Positions 1-5,010 of a stretch of DNA of 6,385 nucleotides are shown here, in pieces (within the stretch, counting starts at the first letter, position 1; each line of letters starts with the position of its first letter). This DNA comes from an uncultured Faecalibacterium sp. (GTDB lineage: Bacteria; Bacillota; Clostridia; Oscillospirales; Ruminococcaceae). The translations under genes and the position numbers were made by a program. The stretch spans positions 1-6,385 of the forward strand of contig CAKTGS010000101.1 in NCBI GenBank assembly GCA_934561485.1, read 5' to 3'. The notes under the pieces are model-generated. The model was not told the origin of the DNA. It did no database searches and saw only the letters and a program-made list of their open reading frames with translations.

Positions 1-1026
1 ATCGTCTGCCCCGTGTGCGGCAAGCACGACTTTACCCCCATCCGCAAGTTCAACCTGATGTTCAAGACCGCCATCGGTGTTACCGAGGACAGCTCTTCCA
101 CCTGCTACCTGCGCCCCGAGACTGCACAGGGCATCTTTGTCAACTTTGCCAACATCCAGCGCACCACCCGCCGCAAGCTGCCCTTCGGCGTGTGCCAGGT
201 GGGCAAGGCCTTCCGCAACGAGATCACCCCGGGCAACTTCACCTTCCGCACCCGTGAGTTCGAGCAGATGGAGTGCGAGTTCTTCTGCAAGCCCGGCACC
301 GACCTGGACTGGTTTGCTTACTGGAAGGACTACTGCGAGAACTGGCTGCTGAGCCTGGGCATCAAGAAGGAGCACCTGCGCCTGCGTGACCACGAGCCCG
401 CAGAGCTGGCCTTCTACAGCCGCGCTACCACCGACATCGAGTACGCCTTCCCGTTCACCGACTGGGGCGAGCTGTGGGGCATTGCAGACCGCACCAACTA
501 CGACCTGACCCGCCACCAGGAAGCTTCCGGCAAGAGCCTGGAATACTTCGACAGCGAGACCAACGAGCACTACATCCCCTACGTCATTGAGCCGTCTCTG
601 GGCTGTGACCGTGTGGCGCTGGCCTTCCTGTGCGAAGCTTACGACGAGGAGCACCTGACCGACAGCAAGGGCAAGGAGGATGTGCGCACCGTGCTGCACC
701 TGCATCCGGCTCTGGCTCCCTACAAGTGCGCCGTGCTGCCCCTGAGCAAGAAGTTGGGCGACAAGGCCATGGAGATCCGCAACGAGCTGAGCAAGTACTT
801 CATGGTGGATTATGACGATACCGGTTCCATCGGCAAGCGCTACCGCCGTGAGGACGAGATCGGCACCCCGTTCTGCATCACCGTGGACTTTGACACCGTG
901 GGCGATGAGGCCAAGGGCATCGCAGCCGACAACTGCGTGACCGTGCGTGACCGCGATACCATGGAGCAGGTGCGTATGCCCATCAGCGAGCTGAAGAGCT
1001 ACATCGAGAGCAAGATCGAGTTCTAA
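1..1026 (+). CDS. glyQS: Glycyl-tRNA synthetase, single-chain class II type (5' end missing)
   Basis: This enzyme charges tRNA-Gly with glycine using ATP in the cytoplasm. The reading frame is open from base 1 and ends at TAA 1024-1026, giving 341 visible residues. The family is usually about 460 residues, so roughly the first 120, including motif 1, lie outside the window. Visible residue 3 begins CPVCGK, which looks like the second half of a Cys-pair zinc-binding insertion. LRPETAQG (38-45) is a typical GlyRS active-site block. Class II motif 2 is [19 protein letters not shown] (71-89). Motif 3 is [14 protein letters not shown] (197-210). The anticodon-binding domain runs from about 236 ([14 protein letters not shown]) to the end and includes [22 protein letters not shown] (275-296 region). 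This is the alpha2 type, not the two-subunit glyQ/glyS type. A strong terminator follows the stop. Any upstream T-box or promoter would be outside the window. Identification is secure from the motifs. Confidence 0.97.
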   Translation: MVCPVCGKHDFTPIRKFNLMFKTAIGVTEDSSSTCYLRPETAQGIFVNFANIQRTTRRKLPFGVCQVGKAFRNEITPGNFTFRTREFEQMECEFFCKPGTDLDWFAYWKDYCENWLLSLGIKKEHLRLRDHEPAELAFYSRATTDIEYAFPFTDWGELWGIADRTNYDLTRHQEASGKSLEYFDSETNEHYIPYVIEPSLGCDRVALAFLCEAYDEEHLTDSKGKEDVRTVLHLHPALAPYKCAVLPLSKKLGDKAMEIRNELSKYFMVDYDDTGSIGKRYRREDEIGTPFCITVDFDTVGDEAKGIAADNCVTVRDRDTMEQVRMPISELKSYIESKIEF

Positions 1027-1044
1027 GGTTTCTTCGATACGTTC

Positions 1045-1080
1045 AAAGAGCTGTCCCGGCCGGGGCGGCTCTTTTTGTTT
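1045..1080 (+). terminator. Intrinsic terminator of glyQS
   Basis: The stem pairs 1047-1057 (AGAGCTGTCCC) with 1062-1072 (GGGGCGGCTCT), 11 bp including two G-U pairs, closed by a GGCC loop at 1058-1061. A1045 and A1046 can extend the stem into the T run. The T tract is TTTTT at 1072-1076, then G and TTT. It starts 18 nt after the glyQS stop and ends just before the next promoter, so it separates the two transcription units. Confidence 0.9.
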
Positions 1081-1084
1081 GCAG

Positions 1085-1113
1085 TGGACAGAACCGCCAG
1101 AACGCGGTATACT
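1085..1113 (+). promoter_or_regulatory. Sigma-A-type promoter for the M29 aminopeptidase gene
   Basis: The -35 box TGGACA (1085-1090, 5 of 6 to TTGACA) and the -10 box TATACT (1108-1113, 5 of 6 to TATAAT) are separated by exactly 17 bp. Transcription would start near 1120, leaving a leader of about 35 nt with AGGAGG at 1142-1147, 7 nt before the GTG start. It lies directly after the glyQS terminator, which supports an independent transcript. Confidence 0.65.
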
Positions 1114-1154
1114 GAAGCAAACGGAAAGACTTTTACACCGCAGGAGGCTGTATT

Positions 1155-2396
1155 GTGAAAAACTTTGATGAACTGCTCAAGAAATATGCCGATTTTATCG
1201 TTCGGGTGGGCGTGAACCCCCAGCCGGGCCAGACCCTGATCATCAACTGCCCGCTGGACGGTGCCCCGCTTGCCCGTCTGTGCGTGCGCAGCGCTTTTGA
1301 AGCCGGGGCCAGGGATGTGCAGATGAACTGGACCGATGATGCTGTCACCCGCACCCGCATGGAGCTGTGCAGCGAAGAAGCCCTGACCGACCACAAGAGC
1401 TGGCAGCTGCGCCGCTACCTGGACTACGCCGAGAGCGAGGGCGGCGTGTGCGTGCTGCACCTGATCGCAGACGATCCGGAACTGTTTGCCGGGCTGGACG
1501 GAGCCAAGATCAGCCGCGTGAACAGCGCAAACCGCGCGTTTATGCAGCCCTGGCGTGAGTACACCATGAACGACCGGGTGCAGTGGTCCATTGCGGCCAT
1601 GCCGTCTGAGCCGTGGGCCAAGAAAATGTTCCCGGAGCTGGACACTGCGGCCGCCATCGAGGCCCAGTGGAAGCTGATCTTTGATACCTGCCGCGTCACC
1701 GGCGGCGATCCGGTGGGCGAGTGGAAGGAGCATCTGGCCCGCCTGACCGTTCTGCGCGACAAGATGAATGCCTTTGATCTGGAAAGCGTACACTTCCGGA
1801 GCAGCAACGGCACCGATCTGACCGTGGGCATTGCGGATCAGGCTGTGTGGGAGAGCGCCGCCAGCAAGAACGAAAAGGGCGTTACCTTCCTGCCCAACAT
1901 TCCCACCGAGGAAGTGTTCACCGCGCCCCACAAGGATAAAGTGAACGGCATTGTCTACGGCACCAAGCCCTATGTGTTCAACGGCCAGCTCATCAAGGGC
2001 TTCCACGTGACATTCAGGGACGGCAAGGTAGTGGAGCACGGTGCGGAGGAAGGTGCGGACCTGCTGGGTCAGCTGCTGGACACGGACGAAGGCTCCCGCC
2101 GCATCGGCGAGGTGGCGCTGGTGCCGGCTTCCAGCCCCATCAACCGCAGCGGCAAGCTGTTCTATAACACCCTGTTTGATGAAAACGCTGCCTGCCACAT
2201 TGCCTTTGGCGACAGCTACCCCGGCACCACCGTGGGCGGCACCGGCCTGACCCGGGAGCAGCTGGACGAGCGCGGCATGAACCACTCCTCTCTGCACGAG
2301 GATGTGATGATCGGTGCAGAGGACAGTGAGATCACCGGCAAATGCCGCGATGGCCGCACCGTGCAGCTGTTCAAAAACGGTGTGTGGGCACTGTAA
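1155..2396 (+). CDS. ampS: Aminopeptidase, peptidase family M29 (AmpS/AmpT/PepS type)
   Basis: This is a cytoplasmic dinuclear-metal exopeptidase that removes N-terminal residues from peptides, probably for peptide recycling. It has 413 residues, close to the family's usual 410 or so. The start is GTG, chosen because AGGAGG (1142-1147) lies 7 nt upstream and the protein opens with the family-like KNFDELLKKYADFIVRVGVN. The metal-site region is complete: E253 in IPTEEVFTAP (249-258), E319 in IGEVALVPASSPIN (317-330), H348 in CHIAFGDSYPGT, Y355, and H381 and D383 in NHSSLHEDVMIG (376-387). These are the positions I recall as metal ligands and catalytic residues in characterised M29 enzymes. There is no signal peptide or membrane segment. 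It has its own promoter and sits between glyQS and the nusA operon without an obvious functional link. No strong intrinsic terminator is visible after TAA 2394-2396. The family is certain; substrate preference cannot be read from sequence, and the symbol is by family resemblance. Confidence 0.93.
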   Translation: MKNFDELLKKYADFIVRVGVNPQPGQTLIINCPLDGAPLARLCVRSAFEAGARDVQMNWTDDAVTRTRMELCSEEALTDHKSWQLRRYLDYAESEGGVCVLHLIADDPELFAGLDGAKISRVNSANRAFMQPWREYTMNDRVQWSIAAMPSEPWAKKMFPELDTAAAIEAQWKLIFDTCRVTGGDPVGEWKEHLARLTVLRDKMNAFDLESVHFRSSNGTDLTVGIADQAVWESAASKNEKGVTFLPNIPTEEVFTAPHKDKVNGIVYGTKPYVFNGQLIKGFHVTFRDGKVVEHGAEEGADLLGQLLDTDEGSRRIGEVALVPASSPINRSGKLFYNTLFDENAACHIAFGDSYPGTTVGGTGLTREQLDERGMNHSSLHEDVMIGAEDSEITGKCRDGRTVQLFKNGVWAL

Positions 2397-2479
2397 GAGC
2401 GTTCTGCTTTTCCGCCCGCGCCCCGCAGGAGAGCACCGGCATGGCACGGCCAATGGCGGACAATGACGGTGAGAGGGTT

Positions 2480-2525
2480 ATTTTTTTAAAAAATGCTTGC
2501 ATAAATTGCAAGAGTATGCTATATT
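2480..2525 (+). promoter_or_regulatory. Main promoter of the rimP-nusA-infB operon, with AT-rich upstream element
   Basis: The -10 box TATATT (2520-2525) is preceded by TGC (2517-2519), giving an extended -10 (TGnTATATT). The -35 candidate is TTGCAT (2497-2502), 17 bp upstream; it matches TTGACA only in TTG, so the extended -10 probably carries much of the strength. Just upstream is a T7A6 tract (2480-2494, ATTTTTTTAAAAAAT), placed like an UP element or an intrinsic bend. Predicted start is about 2532, giving a leader of about 68 nt before rimP. The strong drop in GC against the flanking genes supports a promoter here. Confidence 0.75.
2496..2512. repeat. Inverted repeat CTTGCA-N5-TGCAAG over the -35 region, candidate operator
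   Basis: Two perfect 6-bp arms, CTTGCA (2496-2501) and TGCAAG (2507-2512), flank a 5-bp AT spacer. The arms overlap the proposed -35 box and the spacer of the rimP operon promoter. A dimeric regulator bound here would compete with RNA polymerase, but no regulator is known from the sequence. The arms are short, so chance is possible in AT-rich DNA. Confidence 0.45.
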
Positions 2526-2550
2526 CTAGTAGTACGATATAGTTTAACTT

Positions 2551-2588
2551 GGAACGTGGGCCGCAAGGTCCGCGTTTCTTGTTTGTTT
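2551..2588 (+). promoter_or_regulatory. Leader hairpin with GCAA tetraloop and T-rich tail before rimP; possible attenuator
   Basis: Bases 2551-2562 pair with 2567-2578 through a 12-bp stem (core AACGTGGGCC against GGTCCGCGTT) with three G-U pairs. The loop is GCAA (2563-2566), a stable GNRA tetraloop. The 3' side runs into TTTCTTGTTTGTTT (2575-2588), an imperfect T tract, then the rimP ribosome-binding site TGGAGG (2588-2593). The shape fits a weak intrinsic terminator inside the leader, or a 5' stabilising structure. In Bacillus subtilis the rimP-nusA leader is reported to carry a NusA-dependent terminator used for autoregulation; applying that here is inference. Confidence 0.6.
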
Positions 2589-2599
2589 GGAGGTTTTTT

Positions 2600-3085
2600 A
2601 TGGCGAAGCAGTCTGGCGGCAATACCGCCCAGAGAGTCGAAGCGCTTGTCCGCCCCACTGTGGAGGGCATGGGCCTGCGCCTGTGGGATGTCGTGTTTGA
2701 AAAGGAAGGGCCGGACTGGTATCTTCGCGTCCTCATCGACAAGGACGGCACGATGGATACCGATACCTGCGCGGATGTGTCCCATGCGCTGGACCCCATT
2801 CTGGATGAGGCAGACCCCATTGATCAGAGCTATTACCTGGAAGTGGGCAGCCCCGGTCTGGGCCGCCGCCTGACCCGCCTTGAGCACTATGAGCAGCTCA
2901 AGGGCCAGAAGATCCGCGCAAAGCTGATCCGCCCCAACGCCGATGGCGTACGCGAGCTGGCCGGCATCCTGACCGGCCGCGAAGGCACTACCGTGACGCT
3001 GGAAACGGAAAACGGCCCTGTGTCTTTTGAGGTGAATGCAGCGTCCAGTGTGAACCTGTGTGACGATGAGGACCTGTTTGACTGA
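2600..3085 (+). CDS. rimP: Ribosome maturation factor RimP
   Basis: RimP binds the pre-30S subunit and is needed for its efficient assembly. The protein has 161 residues, normal for the family (about 150-160). The start is ATG 2600, 6 nt after TGGAGG (2588-2593). The frame is open further upstream to a TTG at 2549, but that stretch is the leader hairpin and is not family-like. The N-terminal alpha/beta domain spans about residues 8-88, with WYLRVLIDKDG (40-50) and LDPILDE (64-70). The signature EVGSPGLGRRL (81-91) matches the usual E-V-S-S-P-G-L-D-R-P-L, but Asp-Arg-Pro has become Gly-Arg-Arg. The small C-terminal SH3-like barrel is about 92-152 and ends in an acidic tail, DDEDLFD. It is the first gene of the nusA-infB operon and is followed by an unusually long 118-bp spacer. 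Sequence and gene order both support the call. Confidence 0.95.
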   Translation: MAKQSGGNTAQRVEALVRPTVEGMGLRLWDVVFEKEGPDWYLRVLIDKDGTMDTDTCADVSHALDPILDEADPIDQSYYLEVGSPGLGRRLTRLEHYEQLKGQKIRAKLIRPNADGVRELAGILTGREGTTVTLETENGPVSFEVNAASSVNLCDDEDLFD

Positions 3086-3093
3086 GAAAAATC

Positions 3094-3128
3094 GAAGGCT
3101 TCACCCCTTGGGGGAAGGCTTTATAAAG
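3094..3128 (+). repeat. Direct repeat GAAGGCTT x2 flanking a small C/G-run hairpin
   Basis: GAAGGCTT occurs at 3094-3101 and again at 3114-3121. Between them CTTCACCC (3099-3106) can fold on GGGGAAG (3111-3117) with one bulged A and a CTTG loop. Directly after is the perfect 10-bp palindrome CTTTATAAAG (3119-3128). There is no T tract suited to termination. It resembles a decayed copy of the short palindromic intergenic repeats common in Faecalibacterium-type genomes, but that link is from memory and unproven. Confidence 0.35.
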
Positions 3129-3137
3129 AGAAGCTAC

Positions 3138-3172
3138 TTCTGATTTCTGATACAGAGAAACTACAGAGAAAC
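3138..3172 (+). repeat. Back-to-back tandem repeats in the nusA leader: TTCTGAT x2 then TACAGAGAAAC x2
   Basis: TTCTGAT occurs at 3138-3144 and 3145-3151 with no gap. TACAGAGAAAC then occurs at 3151-3161 and 3162-3172 with no gap; the two arrays share T3151. All copies are exact. The stretch lies 16 nt upstream of the nusA ribosome-binding site (AGGAGG, 3188-3193) and is A/G-rich and poor in strong structure. Likely origins are replication slippage or small duplications. A role as an unstructured translation enhancer is possible but unproven. Confidence 0.85.
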
Positions 3173-3203
3173 GAGAACAAAATTTACAGGAGGAACCCGA
3201 AAA

Positions 3204-4316
3204 ATGGCAGCAGCGAACAACGAATTTTTTGAAGCTCTCTCCATGCTGGAGCACGAGCGCGGCATTACCGCAGAGTACCTGATCGAAAAGATCAAGGCGG
3301 CCATCATCATTGCCGTGAAGAAGAACTATGAGGTGGAGGACGACCACGTGATGGTGGAAATCGACCCCGAAGCCGGCAAGTTCAACGTGGCCCTGATCCA
3401 GGACGTTGTGGCCGATGAGGACTGGTACGATGAGCACGCCGAAATCGGCATCACCGAAGCCCAGAAGATTCGCAAGAGCTACGAAGTGGGCGACCGCATT
3501 GTTACCCCGCTCAAGACCAAGGACTTTGGCCGCATTGCCGCCCAGACCGCAAAGCACGTGATCCGTCAGGGCATCCGCGAGGCCGAGCGCAGCCAGCAGC
3601 TGAGCGAGATCCAGTCCCGCGCACATGACATCGTGCAGGCCACCGTGACCCGCGTGGATAATGAAAAGGGCATTGTGGCCCTGGATCTGGGCAAGGGCGG
3701 CGAGGCCATTCTGCCCCGCAACGAGCAGGTGCCCGGCGAGGTGTACACCGAGGGCCAGACCCTGCAGGTCTACGTGGTGGACGTGGTCAGCGGCGAGCGC
3801 GGTGCCCGCGTGATGATCAGCCGCACCCACCCGGGCCTGGTCAAGCGCCTGTTTGAGCTGGAAGTGCCCGAGATCTTTGACGGCACCGTGGAGGTCAAGG
3901 CCATCAGCCGCGAGGCCGGTGCCCGCACCAAGATGGCCGTGTGGAGCAAGGACCCCAACGTGAACCCTGTTTCCGCCTGCATCGGCGAGCACGGCAGCCG
4001 TGTGGCCGCTGTGGTGGAAAAGCTGGGCGGTGAGAAGATCGACATCGTGAAGTGGAGCGAGGATGTGTCCGAGTTCATTTCCGCAGCCCTCAGCCCGGCC
4101 AAGGTGGTCAAGGTGGAGCTGCTGCCCGGCGAGACCCGCTCCTGCCGTGTGACCGTGCCGGACCAGCAGCTGAGCCTGGCCATTGGCAACAAGGGCCAGA
4201 ACGCCCGCCTGTGCGCCCGTCTGACCGGCTACAACATTGATATCCGCCCCGAGAGCGGCTACTACGGCGAGGAAGAAGAGCCGAAGAAGCCGGAAAGCGA
4301 AACCGCCGCCGAGTAA
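3204..4316 (+). CDS. nusA: Transcription termination/antitermination factor NusA
   Basis: NusA binds RNA polymerase and nascent RNA and controls pausing, intrinsic termination and antitermination. It has 370 residues, the Firmicute length, and lacks the C-terminal acidic repeats of the roughly 495-residue E. coli protein. The ATG start has AGGAGG (3188-3193) 10 nt upstream. The N-terminal polymerase-binding domain is about residues 1-130 (FFEALSMLEHERGI at 8-21). The S1 domain is about 137-206 (ATVTRVDNEKGIVALDLG, 146-163). KH1 is about 210-285, with NPVSACIGEHGSRV (254-267), and KH2 about 300-348, with LSLAIGNKGQNARLCARLTG (323-342). A short acidic tail, GEEEEPKKPESETAAE, ends the protein. 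The KH1 GXXG loop reads GEHG and the KH2 loop GNKG, where relatives usually carry basic residues such as GPRG or GKRG. Gene order with rimP and ylxR agrees. The gene may autoregulate through the operon leader (inference). Confidence 0.97.
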   Translation: MAAANNEFFEALSMLEHERGITAEYLIEKIKAAIIIAVKKNYEVEDDHVMVEIDPEAGKFNVALIQDVVADEDWYDEHAEIGITEAQKIRKSYEVGDRIVTPLKTKDFGRIAAQTAKHVIRQGIREAERSQQLSEIQSRAHDIVQATVTRVDNEKGIVALDLGKGGEAILPRNEQVPGEVYTEGQTLQVYVVDVVSGERGARVMISRTHPGLVKRLFELEVPEIFDGTVEVKAISREAGARTKMAVWSKDPNVNPVSACIGEHGSRVAAVVEKLGGEKIDIVKWSEDVSEFISAALSPAKVVKVELLPGETRSCRVTVPDQQLSLAIGNKGQNARLCARLTGYNIDIRPESGYYGEEEEPKKPESETAAE

Positions 4317-4349
4317 CCCCGGCGCAGACAGCCAAAGGAGGGAAACCGG

Positions 4350-4649
4350 ATGGCACAAAAAAAGATCCCTGCCCGCCAGTGCATTGGCTGCATGACCAGC
4401 CGCCCCAAAAAGGAGCTGGTGCGTGTGGTGCGCGCACCCAGCGGGGAGATCAGCATTGACCTTGTGGGCAAAAAGCCGGGCCGCGGCGCATACCTCTGCC
4501 CGGACCCCGCCTGCCTTGCCAAGGCAAAAAAGAAAAAGGCGCTGGAGCGCTGCTTTGAGCAGCCGGTTCCCGCCGAAGTGTACGAGGCTTTGGAAGCACA
4601 GCTGGCCGAAGCTGCAAAGGAGGCCGCCCAGAATGCCGAAAAAGAATAA
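4350..4649 (+). CDS. rnpM: RNase P modulator RnpM / YlxR family protein (DUF448)
   Basis: This small basic RNA-binding protein has 99 residues, near the usual 90-100. Recent work in Bacillus subtilis names the family RnpM and reports that it binds the RNase P RNA and modulates the enzyme; that role is carried over by homology. Family marks are KIPARQCIGC (5-14), KKELVRVVRAPSGEISID (20-37), the conserved GRGAYLC (44-50) and a basic helix, KAKKKKALERCF, near 58-69. It carries two cysteine pairs, C11/C14 and C50/C55, which may bind metal; they are not universal in the family. ATG 4350 follows AAAGGAGG (4334-4341) by 8 nt and lies 33 nt after the nusA stop. The last codons contain the ribosome-binding site and start of the next gene, with a 17-nt overlap. 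The Ala/Glu-rich C-terminal helix (about 74-99) is presumably surface-exposed. Confidence 0.93.
   Translation: MAQKKIPARQCIGCMTSRPKKELVRVVRAPSGEISIDLVGKKPGRGAYLCPDPACLAKAKKKKALERCFEQPVPAEVYEALEAQLAEAAKEAAQNAEKE
4616..4623 (+). promoter_or_regulatory. Ribosome-binding site of ylxQ, inside the end of rnpM/ylxR
   Basis: AAAGGAGG lies within the ylxR coding sequence, 9 nt before ATG 4633. It fixes the ylxQ start although the same frame is open further upstream. Ribosomes finishing ylxR must pass over it, so the two genes are probably translationally coupled. Confidence 0.85.
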
Positions 4650-5006
4650 CACCCCCGCAAAGCCTGCACTGGCCCCGGCCGATGCACTGTTCCAGGCGCT
4701 GAGCCTGTGCCGCAAGGCCGGTGCGCTGACCCTTGGCTTTGACGCGGTGGAAGATGCCTGCGTCAAGGGCAAGGCCTGGCTGGTGATGGTGGCAAGCGAT
4801 GCCAGCGCTAAAACCGTGCAGCGCCTGAACTATTCGGTGGGCGACCTGGTGGATGTGATCACCATGCCGCTGACCCAGGATAAACTGGCCGACATCAGCC
4901 GCAAGCCTGTGGCTGTTTACGCGGTGACCGACCGCAACCTCGCAAAGCTCTGCTTCGACCGCCTGTCGGACTGCGGAGCAATCAAAAATGAGGAGGATAT
5001 GAGCGA

Positions 5007-5010
<4 letters not shown>
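4633..5010 (+). CDS. ylxQ: YlxQ, L7Ae/L30e-family RNA-binding protein
   Basis: This protein belongs to the ribosomal L7Ae/L30e/S12e/Gadd45 fold; bacterial members such as YlxQ and YbxF bind kink-turn RNA. The protein has 125 residues, somewhat longer than the roughly 100 usual, because of a Pro/Ala/Lys-rich N-terminal extension (1-17) and a polar C-terminal tail (114-125). The core shows [20 protein letters not shown] (18-37), then [18 protein letters not shown] (41-58) and TVQRLNYS (61-68), the family's G-x-x-A-V and V-x-x-A-x-D-A-S pattern. The start ATG 4633 was chosen for its AAAGGAGG (4616-4623) and because upstream codons in this frame give an Arg/Pro/Ala-rich translation typical of a shadow of ylxR. 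It overlaps ylxR by 17 nt and shares ATGA with infB. The exact RNA target is unknown. Confidence 0.92.
4991..4996 (+). promoter_or_regulatory. Ribosome-binding site of infB, inside the end of ylxQ
   Basis: AGGAGG lies 10 nt before ATG 5007. A nearer ATG at 4999 is in the ylxQ frame and would make only a three-codon peptide, so 5007 is the infB start. The ylxQ stop and infB start overlap as ATGA (5007-5010), a classic reinitiation arrangement. Confidence 0.85.

Noticed and set aside
1..1026. A T-box or other glycine-responsive leader for glyQS
   Set aside because: The 5' end of the gene is outside the window, so nothing can be said; no such element is visible inside.
1023..2453. A 476-codon open frame on the minus strand opposite the aminopeptidase
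   Set aside because: The M29 protein on the + strand has all its metal-site residues and a good ribosome-binding site; the antisense translation has no recognisable domain and runs through a terminator and promoter.
2441..2542. A 33-codon small ORF (MARPMADNDGERVIF...) with AGGAG at 2427-2431, 9 nt upstream
   Set aside because: It runs straight through the AT tract, the -35, the -10 and the predicted start site of the rimP promoter, and its composition changes abruptly there. It would need readthrough from the aminopeptidase transcript. Kept only as a curiosity.
2549..2599. Upstream extension of rimP to a TTG start (17 extra residues)
   Set aside because: The extension is the leader hairpin and its T-rich tail, has no ribosome-binding site at the TTG, and the ATG at 2600 has TGGAGG at the right distance.
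4423..4632. Upstream extension of ylxQ by 70 codons
   Set aside because: This part is an out-of-frame reading of ylxR, rich in Arg/Pro/Ala/Ser. The L7Ae domain starts after ATG 4633, which has its own AAAGGAGG.
2988..4772. A 594-codon open frame on the minus strand across the end of rimP, all of nusA and most of ylxR
   Set aside because: It crosses three well-recognised genes and an intergenic spacer, gives a His/Leu/Ala/Gly-rich translation with no family likeness, and is explained by GC-rich codon choice that removes stops from the opposite strand.
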